A DNA stretch of 64,000 nucleotides from Burkholderiales bacterium (GTDB lineage Bacteria; Pseudomonadota; Gammaproteobacteria; Burkholderiales; Burkholderiaceae_C): contig RXJQ01000033.1 in the NCBI GenBank assembly GCA_003963115.1, positions 21,080 to 85,079 of the forward strand, written 5' to 3'. Every line of letters starts with the position of its first letter. The first letter of the stretch is position 1. A program made the translations under genes and the position numbers. Below the pieces are notes generated by a model. It did not search any database. It was not told the DNA's origin and was given only the letters and a program-made list of their open reading frames with translations. Of this stretch, positions 56,050 through 64,000 are shown in pieces.

Positions 56050-56748
56050 ATGTCGCCCCAAGAATTCGCCCCCGGTCTCGTCATCCAGCGCTTCACGCCG
56101 CCATTGAGCCTGTCGGCCTTCAAAGCCATCGCCTTCGACATGGACTCCACGCTCATCAGCATCGAGTGCATTGATGAGATCGCCGACGCCGTGGGCAAGA
56201 AGGCCGAGGTCGCCGCCATCACCGAAGCGGCCATGCGTGGCGAGATCACCGACTTCAAGGACAGCCTGCGCCGCCGCGTGGCCCTGCTCAAGGGCGTGCC
56301 GGCCGAGTCGCTTCAAGAGGTCTATGAACAGCGGCTCAAGATCAACCCCGGCGCGCCCGAGCTGATCAACGCCGCCAAGGCCGCCGGTCTGCAGACACTG
56401 CTGGTTTCCGGTGGCTTTACTTTCTTTGCCGACCGCGTTCGCGAGCGCCTGGGCATGCACGAGGCCCACTCCAACACGCTGGAAATCGAGGGTGGCCTGT
56501 TGACCGGCCATGTGCTGGGCGACATCGTCGACGGCGAAGCCAAGAAACAGCACCTGCTGGCCCTGTGCGCACGCATCGGCTGCGACCCGCGGCAATCCAT
56601 TGCCGTGGGAGACGGCGCCAACGACCTGTTGATGATGGGCGCATCGGGCCTGAGCGTAGCCTACCACGCCAAGCCCAAGGTCCGCGAGCAAGCCATGGTG
56701 GCCATCAACGAAGGCGGGCTGGATCGGGTGCTGGAGCTGCTCAATTAA
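56050..56748 (+). CDS. serB: phosphoserine phosphatase
   Basis: A 232-residue HAD-family enzyme that makes serine from phosphoserine. The nucleophile motif is FDMDSTLISIECIDEIAD (Asp30 and Asp32), the second motif is LLVSGGFTFFADRV, and the Lys/Asp motif is AVGDGANDLLMMGASGLSVAYHAKPKV. The N-terminal ACT domain of longer SerB proteins is missing, as in many betaproteobacteria. The start ATG 56050 (MSPQEFAPGLVIQRF) fits relatives. Confidence 0.95.
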   Translation: MSPQEFAPGLVIQRFTPPLSLSAFKAIAFDMDSTLISIECIDEIADAVGKKAEVAAITEAAMRGEITDFKDSLRRRVALLKGVPAESLQEVYEQRLKINPGAPELINAAKAAGLQTLLVSGGFTFFADRVRERLGMHEAHSNTLEIEGGLLTGHVLGDIVDGEAKKQHLLALCARIGCDPRQSIAVGDGANDLLMMGASGLSVAYHAKPKVREQAMVAINEGGLDRVLELLN

Positions 56749-56789
56749 GGTAGCCCTGCCAACGAGCCAGCTCAAGTCGATCGAGTGGA

Positions 56790-58151
56790 TCAGATCAGTT
56801 GCGAACTGGGATCGCGCTTGACGTTGATTTCGCGCAGCATCTCGTCGGCCTGCCCGACGGCCATGCCCAGCGCCGCCGCACAGGCGCGCAGATGCGCCGG
56901 CTCGTGTGAGGCCATCAGTTGCAGACGCAGGCGACTGGTGTTGCGGGCCACGGCTGGGTGCTCCACCAGATTGACCAGCACGCCCTCTTCGACCATGAAG
57001 CGCGCCGTGAGCCGGGAGCGCGCCACGCCCCCCATCAGAACGGGCACGATGGCACTGGGCTGCCCCAGCACATGCAGGCCCATGTCCGTCAGCGTCTGCC
57101 GCAGCGACATGGCCATGTCCTGAATACGCTGACGGCTGGCAAAGCCCTCGCTGGACTGCACGATCTCCAGCCCCTTGAGCGCCACGGACGCCTGGATGGG
57201 CGACGGTGCCGTCGAGAAGGTATTGGGCCCGGAGCCAAAACGCATGGCCAGCTTCAAGCCTGGGTGGTTGCTGGCGACGAAGCCGCAGTTGGCGGCAAAG
57301 GCCTTGGAAAAGCTGCCCACAATCAGGTCGATCTGCCCGAGGACGCCCTGCACCTCGAGCGCACCCTGGCCGCGGTCACGCCCCAGCACACCCAGGTCAT
57401 GCGCCACATCCACCAGCAGGTTGGCGCCATAGCGATGCGCCAGTTCCTGATGCGCCAAGAGATCAGGCACATCGGAGTCCATCGAGTACAAGGACTCGGT
57501 CACCACCAGGATGCCACCGCTCGGGTCGGCCGCGCGCACGCGCTTGAGGCGTCGCTCCAGGCTTTCCAGCGACAGGTGCCGAAACACATGCACATTGCCC
57601 GTGGCCGCCCGCGCACCTTCCTGCAAGCTGGCATGCGCCAACTCATCAAGCACGACGTGGTCGGAGCGGCGCACCAAGGCCTTGACGACACCAAAGCAGG
57701 CGCCCCACCCCGTCGGGAACAGCACGCACTCCTGCATGCCCAGCCATTGCGACATGGCCCGCTCCAGCCTGACCGTCGGCACCGAGTTGCCCACCAGCGC
57801 GGGGCTGCCAGCGGCGTGCACGCCATAGGCCTCCACCGCCTCGATGGCAGCCTGCTTGATCGCCGGGTGGTAGGACAAGGCCAGATAGTCTTGCGTGGCG
57901 AAGTTCAGGCAACGCCCGAGCGAGCGGCCACGCCGGTCACTGGCCGACACCTGTGTCAGCAAAGGGCCCTGGATCTGCTTGGAGAAGGTATCGACCTTGA
58001 AGAGGTCGAGCATCTGGTCCCAGAGCACGGGCAGCTGCCTGAAGCGCTCGACCAGGGAGACCGGGGCGAGCTGGCCAGTTGGGTGGTCGGCGTTCAGCGA
58101 AGCAACGAAGTCCGCCAGCGTTCCCTGAAGCACCAGTTTGCTTTCATCCAT
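56790..58151 (-). CDS. alpha-oxoamine synthase family PLP enzyme (KBL/AONS/SPT-like)
   Basis: A 453-residue fold-type I PLP enzyme. An N-terminal extension (about 1-80) precedes the core NFATQDYLALSYHPAIKQAAIEAVEAYG. The ring-stacking His motif is LVDVAHDLGVLG (His251; DEAHS in most relatives), and the PLP lysine is Lys283 in IVGSFSKAFAANCGFV. It could condense an amino acid with an acyl-CoA or acyl-ACP, as in serine palmitoyltransferase or BioF. No ACP, bioA/B/D, tdh or hemA neighbour points to a product. It is convergent with serB. Confidence 0.8.
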   Translation of the reverse strand: MDESKLVLQGTLADFVASLNADHPTGQLAPVSLVERFRQLPVLWDQMLDLFKVDTFSKQIQGPLLTQVSASDRRGRSLGRCLNFATQDYLALSYHPAIKQAAIEAVEAYGVHAAGSPALVGNSVPTVRLERAMSQWLGMQECVLFPTGWGACFGVVKALVRRSDHVVLDELAHASLQEGARAATGNVHVFRHLSLESLERRLKRVRAADPSGGILVVTESLYSMDSDVPDLLAHQELAHRYGANLLVDVAHDLGVLGRDRGQGALEVQGVLGQIDLIVGSFSKAFAANCGFVASNHPGLKLAMRFGSGPNTFSTAPSPIQASVALKGLEIVQSSEGFASRQRIQDMAMSLRQTLTDMGLHVLGQPSAIVPVLMGGVARSRLTARFMVEEGVLVNLVEHPAVARNTSRLRLQLMASHEPAHLRACAAALGMAVGQADEMLREINVKRDPSSQLI

Positions 58152-58208
58152 GGGTTCAGTATAAACCCACAGGATGAAAATTTCACATTACAAAACCACA
58201 CAAGAGGC

Positions 58209-58700
58209 TTACGGCTTGCTCATGATGACGATGCCATCTTCGTCCGCATACAGCCAGTCGCCGGGGCGCACCCACACGCCCTGGATCTGCACGGCGATGT
58301 CCTTCTGACCTTCGTTGCGCTTCTCGGTGGGCAGCGGCATCAGGCCCAACGCGCGGATGCCGACATCGCATTCCGCCAGTTCGGCCGAGTCACGCACACA
58401 GCCATCGACGATGACGCCAGCCCAGCCATTGCGAGCCGCTGCCTTGCCCAGATTGCCACCCACCAGTGCACGGCGCAAGGATGCACCGCCATCGACCACC
58501 AGCACGCGGCCATGGCCCGGGGAATCCACGGCGGCCTTCACCAGGGTGTTGTCCTCGAAGCACTTCACCGTGGCCACCTGGCCCGAAAACTTGAGGTGCT
58601 TGCCATAGTCCTTGAACACAGGGGGCAACACGCGGAAGTCACCGTCGGTGTCGTTTTTGTGCTCATCGCACAAATCACAGGTGGCAAAGTTGGTGCTCAT
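58209..58700 (-). CDS. rraA: RraA family protein (RNase E regulator / HMG aldolase-like)
   Basis: A 163-residue protein from ATG 58700 with GGAGAA upstream. FATCDLCDEH, the core VVDGGASLRRALVGGNLGKAAARNGWAGVIVDGCVRDSAEL and PGDWLYADEDGIVI match RraA. E. coli RraA inhibits RNase E; betaproteobacterial members often have 4-hydroxy-4-methyl-2-oxoglutarate aldolase activity instead. The G..R..D motif (DGCVRDSAE) needed for aldolase activity is present, so an aldolase role is possible. Confidence 0.88.
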   Translation of the reverse strand: MSTNFATCDLCDEHKNDTDGDFRVLPPVFKDYGKHLKFSGQVATVKCFEDNTLVKAAVDSPGHGRVLVVDGGASLRRALVGGNLGKAAARNGWAGVIVDGCVRDSAELAECDVGIRALGLMPLPTEKRNEGQKDIAVQIQGVWVRPGDWLYADEDGIVIMSKP

Positions 58701-58793
58701 GCACAATTCTCCAAAGGAAAAACCATAGACGTCGCGCATTGTCGCTCAGCACAGATCAGCACGGATCGTGCCCGTCACCACAACCGTCTTCAC

Positions 58794-59957
58794 ATGACCC
58801 GCATCGCGCTCGTCACCCCCATGCTGCCGGTCCCGCACGATCAGACACGCGGCCGCTACATCCATGAAACAGCCCGCTCGCTGTCCCGGCTGGCCACGGT
58901 CAAGGTCTTCTTCCAGCAGGCCCGCTATCCGAAGCTGCCCTTCGTGGCACCGCGCAGCTTCATCGATGGCAACGTCGGCCCCGACTACCGTATCGATGGC
59001 ATCGACGTCGAGACCTTCACCTACCCCGTCTTCCCTCTGATCTCACGCGCCATCAATGGCCATGTGAGCAGCCATCTGCTGACCCCACGTGTGGCCGCCT
59101 TCAAGCCCGATGTGGTGCTGGCCTACTGGGTCTACCCCGACGGCTATGCCGCGCTGCGCACGGCCCGCAAGCTCCACGTGCCCTGTATCGTGGGCGCGCT
59201 GGGCTCGGACATCCACGTGCGCTCAGGCATCAACGACCGCATGACGCGCCAGACCGTTGCCGGCGTCAACGCCCTGCTCACCGTCAGCGAGGCCATGCGC
59301 CAGACGGCCATCCGCGAATTCGGTGCCGCGCCCGATCACGTGCACACCATCGTCAACGGCTTCAACACCAGCGTGTTCCATCCGCGCGATCAGGCCGCCA
59401 TCCGTCAACGACTGGGCATCCCTCAGGATGAGCAGATGATCATCTACGTGGGCCGTTTCGTCGAAGCCAAGGGCATGCGTGAGCTGATCCAGGCCTTCCA
59501 GGCCATGGCACAAAAGAACAGCAAGCTCAGCCTCGCCTTGATCGGCGATGGCGTGATGAAAGACGAGTTGACCGCCCTGGTCGAACAAGCCGGCTTGAAG
59601 AGTCGCGTACGCATGCCGGGTGGACAACCACCTGACCAGGTGGCTGAGTGGATCTGCGCCTCAGATGTGCTGACCCTGCCAAGCTGGTCGGAGGGCTATC
59701 CCAACGTCGTGGTCGAAGGCCTGGCTTGCGGCAGGCCCGTGGTGGCCACCGATGTGGGCGGCACCCGCGAGATCCTCAACGAACGCAACGGTATCCTGAT
59801 CCAGCCGCGTCAAGCCGATGTCTTGCAGCAGGCTCTGGAAAGAGCGCTGAGCGCCAAATGGGACAGAGCAGCCATTGCCCAGGCCATGCAACGCACCTGG
59901 GACGATGTGGCGCAAGAGACGCTGGACGTCTGCCGCCAGGTCATCGCCCCAAAGTGA
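58794..59957 (+). CDS. glycosyltransferase family 4
   Basis: A 387-residue GT-B enzyme from ATG 58794 (MTRIALVTPMLPVPHDQTRGRYIHETARSL). The N-terminal acceptor domain is followed by VGRFVEAKGMRELIQAF and the donor-binding motif EGYPNVVVEGLACGRPVVATDVGG, with the two Glu of the E-x7-E motif. It transfers a sugar from a nucleotide donor, retaining configuration. The donor and acceptor are unknown. The neighbouring epimerase and Gfo/Idh genes suggest surface polysaccharide synthesis. Confidence 0.9.
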   Translation: MTRIALVTPMLPVPHDQTRGRYIHETARSLSRLATVKVFFQQARYPKLPFVAPRSFIDGNVGPDYRIDGIDVETFTYPVFPLISRAINGHVSSHLLTPRVAAFKPDVVLAYWVYPDGYAALRTARKLHVPCIVGALGSDIHVRSGINDRMTRQTVAGVNALLTVSEAMRQTAIREFGAAPDHVHTIVNGFNTSVFHPRDQAAIRQRLGIPQDEQMIIYVGRFVEAKGMRELIQAFQAMAQKNSKLSLALIGDGVMKDELTALVEQAGLKSRVRMPGGQPPDQVAEWICASDVLTLPSWSEGYPNVVVEGLACGRPVVATDVGGTREILNERNGILIQPRQADVLQQALERALSAKWDRAAIAQAMQRTWDDVAQETLDVCRQVIAPK

Positions 59958-59979
59958 AGCCAAACCGTGAAGCCAAGCC

Positions 59980-60999
59980 TCACTTCTTGAGCAACTGCTC
60001 CTTGAAGTATTGGAAGGACAGCTTGATGCCATTCTCGGTGCTCACACGCTGCGTCCAGCCGATGGCCTTGAGCGCCGCGTTGCTGTAGCGCAAGGGGCGG
60101 TACATCGAGTCCACCACATAGGGCGTGAAGACCGCGGGCAACTGCCCCTTGGAACGCTTGTGATACCAGACCAGCACGCGCGCACCCAGCCTGAACGCCC
60201 AGAACGGCACCGGCACACAGCGCATGGGCTCGACCTCGCGGCAGTAGCGCTTGAGGTAGGCCTTGCATGAGGGCAGATCGTCATCCACCACGCTGAAGGC
60301 ACTGCCGGCCGGTGCACTCAAGGCGGCCTTGGCCACGGCATCGGCGCAGTTCTCGACATAGGTCAGCGGCAGCAAGGCACCGCCGCCCAGCGCGAAGAAG
60401 AAGCCCAGCGCCCGTATGCCCACGCGCGAGGACAAGGCACCACCACCCGGACCATAGATCACACCCGGCCGCAGGATCACCGACTCGAAGCCGTGCTGCC
60501 GCTGGAACTCATTGAACATGTGCTCCTGACGCGTCTTGGCATAGCCGTAGGCGCCACGGTCGACACCCACCGGCTCGATCGGCGTCGTCGACTCTGACAG
60601 CACATCGCCCTCCTTCAGCTTGGCCGCCTCGTACACCGAGAAAGAACTGATGAGCACAATGCGGCGCACCCTCTGCGCACAGGCTGCTTCCAGCAGATTG
60701 CGCGAGGTCAGCACGGTGTTGGCGAACATGTCCGCCGCCGCGCCCTTCATGCCGGCCGCCGCATGCACCACGCAGTCCACACCTTCCACCAGCGGCTCCA
60801 GTGCACCGCGCGACAGCAGATTGGCCTGCGCCACCTCGATGGTCGCTTGCGGATAGCGCGATTGCAGGTCTTCGATCATGCCCTTGGGCGGGGCCTGGCG
60901 CACATGCACGCGCACATGCGTCACCCCCTGCCGCAGCAGGCTGTCCACGATACGACGGCCCAGAAAACCGCCCGCTCCTGTCACCAGAACCCTCATCAT
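59980..60999 (-). CDS. NAD-dependent epimerase/dehydratase (extended SDR)
   Basis: A 339-residue protein. The Rossmann motif TGAGGFLG (7-14) and the catalytic pair Tyr-x3-Lys in AYGYAKTRQE (about 150) are present, and RIVLISSFSVYE supplies the Ser region. It probably acts on a nucleotide sugar or lipid-linked substrate. It overlaps the upstream Gfo/Idh gene's stop (ATGA), so the two are translationally coupled. The family is certain, the substrate is not. Confidence 0.88.
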   Translation of the reverse strand: MMRVLVTGAGGFLGRRIVDSLLRQGVTHVRVHVRQAPPKGMIEDLQSRYPQATIEVAQANLLSRGALEPLVEGVDCVVHAAAGMKGAAADMFANTVLTSRNLLEAACAQRVRRIVLISSFSVYEAAKLKEGDVLSESTTPIEPVGVDRGAYGYAKTRQEHMFNEFQRQHGFESVILRPGVIYGPGGGALSSRVGIRALGFFFALGGGALLPLTYVENCADAVAKAALSAPAGSAFSVVDDDLPSCKAYLKRYCREVEPMRCVPVPFWAFRLGARVLVWYHKRSKGQLPAVFTPYVVDSMYRPLRYSNAALKAIGWTQRVSTENGIKLSFQYFKEQLLKK

Positions 61000-62066
61000 G
61001 CCTTGGCCTCCATGCCGACCACCAACTGATCGATGACGCGACAGACGCGCAGGATGTGCTCGGGCGGGATGGGGTCTGCCGTATTGCGCTCGACCGCGTC
61101 ATAGAAGCGGCTCAACAAGACGCGCATGCACTGGAAGTAGTGGTACTCGTACCGACGGAACAGCCCGACGTTGCGCCAGCCATTGCGCCAGAACGCCTTG
61201 GCCTGCACAAAAGCGGGGAACAAGCGCCCCAGCGAACTGGGCTGCGACCAATTGACTGACTTCACCAGTGTGCGCGCCGTGTAGTCGAGCTCCACCGTGT
61301 CCTTGGTGCCCACCACGCGCAAGGCGTGCGCCACCGGACGGCCATGTGCACTGATCAGGCCTGTCACCGTGGTGCCGCCGCTGCGCAACATGAAACGCAG
61401 TTCATCACACAGGTCATCAAGAACAGGGTTACCTGAGGCGGGGCGGCGACGGAAAGCCAGAACTTGGGCCTCGACGTCATCGCCGATATGAGCCACGACC
61501 TTGGCCAGCACATGGTCCAGCACATTGTGGAAAAGCTTGCCCGGCAGACGGTGCACCCAGTGCCCCGGGTCGGACATCACCGCCAGACCGTAGTCGCCGT
61601 TGAGGTTGTAGCCATACAGCGTGTCGAGGTGAACGATGTCGCCCAGCGCGCGCTTGGCCAGCAGAACTTCCAGCTCCAGCCCAGGTGGCTCGAAGTTGTA
61701 GAGGTAGTTGACGCTGACCTTCTTGCCCAGGCGCTTGGCCAGATCCAGGATGACCTGGGCATCGGCGGCCGTCAGGGCAAAAGGCTTCTCGACAAACACG
61801 TGGCAGCCCGCATTCAGCGCCAGGCTGGCCAGGAACACATGGGACTCGGGCGGCGTGGCGATGTGGACCACGTCCGGCTTGCACGTTCGCAGCATCTCCT
61901 CGGCATCGGTGAAGCGGCCAGGAATCCCCATGCGGACCGCAAGCTGCTCGACCATCAAGGGTTCGCGGTCACAGACTGCCACCACCTCGCCACGACCAAT
62001 CGCCCTGATCTGCTCGACATGGCCATCCGCGATCTTGCCGCAGCCAATAATTGCAATCTTCAGCAC
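60996..62066 (-). CDS. Gfo/Idh/MocA family oxidoreductase
   Basis: A 356-residue protein. GTG 62066 was chosen because it gives the family start MLKIAIIGCGKIADGHVEQI and has a G-rich ribosome site; upstream in-frame codons do not look coding. The NAD(P) motif GCGKIA is at 8-13 and the conserved EKPFAL follows near residue 100. It probably oxidises or reduces a sugar carbon in a nucleotide-sugar pathway. It is coupled to the SDR gene. Confidence 0.87.
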   Translation of the reverse strand: MLKIAIIGCGKIADGHVEQIRAIGRGEVVAVCDREPLMVEQLAVRMGIPGRFTDAEEMLRTCKPDVVHIATPPESHVFLASLALNAGCHVFVEKPFALTAADAQVILDLAKRLGKKVSVNYLYNFEPPGLELEVLLAKRALGDIVHLDTLYGYNLNGDYGLAVMSDPGHWVHRLPGKLFHNVLDHVLAKVVAHIGDDVEAQVLAFRRRPASGNPVLDDLCDELRFMLRSGGTTVTGLISAHGRPVAHALRVVGTKDTVELDYTARTLVKSVNWSQPSSLGRLFPAFVQAKAFWRNGWRNVGLFRRYEYHYFQCMRVLLSRFYDAVERNTADPIPPEHILRVCRVIDQLVVGMEAKA

Positions 62067-62813
62067 ATGCCCCCCGGCAAATACAACGGATACAAAGGGT
62101 CTTGATTCTAGCGGTGTGCTGCAGTGCAGCGAGCCCCCAACTGCCTGGAAGCAGGCACCGGTTTCTAAAAAATGAAACACGGCCACCACCAACTTGACCG
62201 CCCGCCAGGCCAGCCGTGGCATCAAAAAATCCCACCCACCCGAACCGCCACATACTCCTGGGAATATCCCCAAGTACCAACCAAGCCCCCGAACCTAATT
62301 CACATATTCGAAGTCTCCTTTTTGGGGCTTGAATACTGAAATCGGACAGACCGCGCATCAGCGCCCCTCGGTTTAGGGGGTGGCCTCCGGCATGTTTCAG
62401 CTCATCATGTGTGCAAAATTCCACAATCTTGGGCAACCGTGCCGAAGTGCGCCAAACAACCCTGGAAACGACGACCTGCGCCGAATCGTGCACAAAGTCG
62501 CAAGACAGCAGCGCCGGGGCAGACAGAGTTTGCATCAAGTTGCATCAAACCCTTCAGAACCAGATCAACCGAACACATCCCGCATCGCGAGAAAAAATCA
62601 AGCCCTTATGCGCGGGTTTGTGACTATTTTTGCATTCAGCCGAATCCCGATACCACCAAAAAGTTTTAGTAAACCCATCTTCCCGGCCAGATCCCGCGAA
62701 TGCGGATGCCCCTTTGAAACGTCTTCATACAAATACGTCGTTGTCGTGATCGATTTATTGAATACGCTTCACACCATCCGCACCCAGATGCGCACAGAAC
62801 ACTGAGGTTCACC
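62067..62813. other. 747-bp divergent intergenic region
   Basis: No gene was found. It is richer in A and T than the flanks. A tandem direct repeat TTGCATCAA at 62530-62538 and 62540-62548 is spaced one helical turn. A short hairpin CCCCT-AGGGG lies at 62364-62379. It must contain promoters for the Gfo/Idh operon and for the beta-helix lipoprotein gene. The size suggests complex control, as for an exopolysaccharide locus. Confidence 0.5.
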
Positions 62814-64000
62814 TTGACATTGAGCTCCACCCCGATCGCCTCCAAGCTCGCCGCCCACACCGAGCGCCTGAGCTTTCTCAACAGCTGCATCGCCATTGTC
62901 AGCGTAAGCGCTGCGATCACCGGCTGCGGTGGCGGCGGTGGTGGTGGTGGAGCCGCTGCCACACCAACGGATGCCAGCGCTGCTGGGGCGCCATCGACCG
63001 CGCCGGCACCTGAGCCTGCTCCTGCTCCAGCGCCCACCCCGGCCCCAAGCCCAGCGCCGGCCCCTGCACCGACCCCCACACCTGCCCCAGCACCGACACC
63101 CGCTCCTGTGCCTGCTCCAGCACCGACGCCAGCACCAGCACCAGCCCCCGCTCCGACGCCCGCTCCTGCACCGCCCCCCGCGCCTGCTCCAGCACCGGCT
63201 CCTGCTCCTGCTCCGTCGGCAAGTGCCGTGACTGTGGTCGACGCCTGCCTGCCCTCGGGCAAGGGCAAGGACTACCAGGTCGGCCCTGATGCCGCATCCG
63301 GCCAACTGGCCACACTGGACCTGGTCCCCTGGGACAAGCTGGCTGCTGGCGACACAGTCCGCATCTTCTACAGCGCCACGCCTTATCGCGGCAAATTCAT
63401 GCTGTCTGGCAATGGCACCGCCACCGCCCCCATCCGCGTCTGCGGCGTCAAGGGCCCCAATGGCGAGCGACCGATCCTTGACGCCCAGAACGCCATCTCT
63501 CGCAGGGGTCTGGCTTACGGCAACATCCTGCACGAGACCCGCTCGATCATCGTGGTCAAGCCCCTCTCAACTGCAGGCTGGACGGCCTACCCGACATACA
63601 TCCAGATCGACGGTCTGGAGCTGCGTGGCGCCAACCCCTCCAACACCTTCACCGATTCCACCGGCACCGTTCGCCCCTACGAAACCTTCGGCGCCTGCAT
63701 CTGGGTTGACCGTGGCCAGAACATCACGATCGCCGACAACATCATCCACGACTGCACCAACGGTCTCTACAGCAAGTCGACCAACGATGGCGACTTCGCC
63801 GTGACCAAGAACCTGCGCATTGCCGGCAACTACATCTATGGCAATGGTGTGGTGGGGGATGAGCACGAGCACAACGTCTACATGGAAAGCGTGAACATCA
63901 CCTATGAGTTCAACCGCTTCGAAGCGCTGCGCTCGGGTGCCATGGGCAACGCCATCAAGGACCGCTCGGCCGGTACCGTGATCCGCTACAACTACATCAG
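62814..64000 (+). CDS. secreted right-handed beta-helix lipoprotein (partial, runs off window)
   Basis: An open frame from TTG 62814 (GAGG six bases upstream) to the window end, 395 codons so far. A signal peptide ends in the lipobox AITGC, followed by a run of seven Gly. Then comes about 80 residues of Pro-Ala-rich linker, then a domain starting VTVVDACLPSG. Asn- and Gly-rich repeats such as NITIADNIIHDCTNGLYS and NLRIAGNYIYGNGV are rungs of a parallel beta-helix of the pectate-lyase type. It is likely a surface lipoprotein that binds or cleaves polysaccharide, next to sugar genes. Confidence 0.82.
   Translation, partial: MTLSSTPIASKLAAHTERLSFLNSCIAIVSVSAAITGCGGGGGGGGAAATPTDASAAGAPSTAPAPEPAPAPAPTPAPSPAPAPAPTPTPAPAPTPAPVPAPAPTPAPAPAPAPTPAPAPPPAPAPAPAPAPAPSASAVTVVDACLPSGKGKDYQVGPDAASGQLATLDLVPWDKLAAGDTVRIFYSATPYRGKFMLSGNGTATAPIRVCGVKGPNGERPILDAQNAISRRGLAYGNILHETRSIIVVKPLSTAGWTAYPTYIQIDGLELRGANPSNTFTDSTGTVRPYETFGACIWVDRGQNITIADNIIHDCTNGLYSKSTNDGDFAVTKNLRIAGNYIYGNGVVGDEHEHNVYMESVNITYEFNRFEALRSGAMGNAIKDRSAGTVIRYNYI

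Noticed and set aside
62666..63268. Gly-rich open frame on the minus strand (PE_PGRS-like appearance)
   Set aside because: It is the complement of the Pro-Ala linker of the beta-helix lipoprotein; the plus-strand frame has a signal peptide and a folded domain.

Overview
The window looks like a chromosomal segment of a GC-rich betaproteobacterium of the order Burkholderiales. The evidence is a glnA - DUF4124 - ntrB - ntrC cluster, a short H-NS protein with the YRN..TGETWTGRG..P-W motif, a phasin with a PHB-type promoter region, adjacent aat and bpt genes, and beta-alanine:pyruvate transaminase. No genus can be fixed from the sequence alone; an Aquabacterium/Leptothrix/Comamonadaceae-like relative is a reasonable guess. 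There is no rRNA, CRISPR array, transposase or prophage. One tRNA gene (Pro, GGG) was found.

Layout. 1-12.2 kb: MltB, an H-NS protein, a periplasmic M16 peptidase, then an HlyD / RbbA / ABC-2 permease exporter operon ending in an additional FtsH and a relic permease fragment. 12.2-18.1 kb: lipoprotein, ntrC, ntrB, a DUF4124 protein and glnA with a sigma-54 promoter. 18.1-26.1 kb: cinA-like, EI24 and AIM24 genes joined by 4-bp overlaps; a diguanylate cyclase; a BaiN-like flavoprotein; a 283-bp inverted-repeat element; ubiE; a MerR regulator; tRNA-Pro. 26.2-35.6 kb: the translation operon thrS-infC-rpmI-rplT-pheS-pheT-ihfA-merR on the minus strand, with an alcohol dehydrogenase gene placed between pheS and pheT. 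Ahead of thrS lies a threonine-rich leader peptide followed by an antiterminator and a terminator. 35.6-45.7 kb: a DUF4124 protein, isocitrate lyase, omega-amino acid transaminase, pyrophosphatase, phasin, the two N-degron aminoacyl-transferases, a SIMPL protein, and OmpR/EnvZ. 45.7-55.9 kb: ispF and ispD, split by an inserted block holding amtB and a Phd/zeta-kinase pair; then mfd, a flavoprotein and TfoX. 56-64 kb: serB, an alpha-oxoamine synthase, rraA, then an apparent cell-surface glycan region (GT4 glycosyltransferase, SDR epimerase, Gfo/Idh oxidoreductase) and a secreted beta-helix lipoprotein that runs off the window.

How it works together. The nitrogen circuit is nearly complete here: NtrB/NtrC would activate glnA and amtB. 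Both genes have GG-N10-GC sigma-54 promoters of almost the same sequence (AGGCATG-N4-YTGCT) and upstream TGCAC-N7-GTGCA sites. The translation operon appears to sense charged tRNA-Thr through a short peptide, MTPRTSTTTFTSTEV, whose stop codon sits next to an antiterminator. The most notable observations are this thrS attenuator, the inverted-repeat element ahead of ubiE, the insertions splitting pheST and ispDF, the exporter/FtsH cassette with its permease relic, and a structured RNA candidate after phaP.
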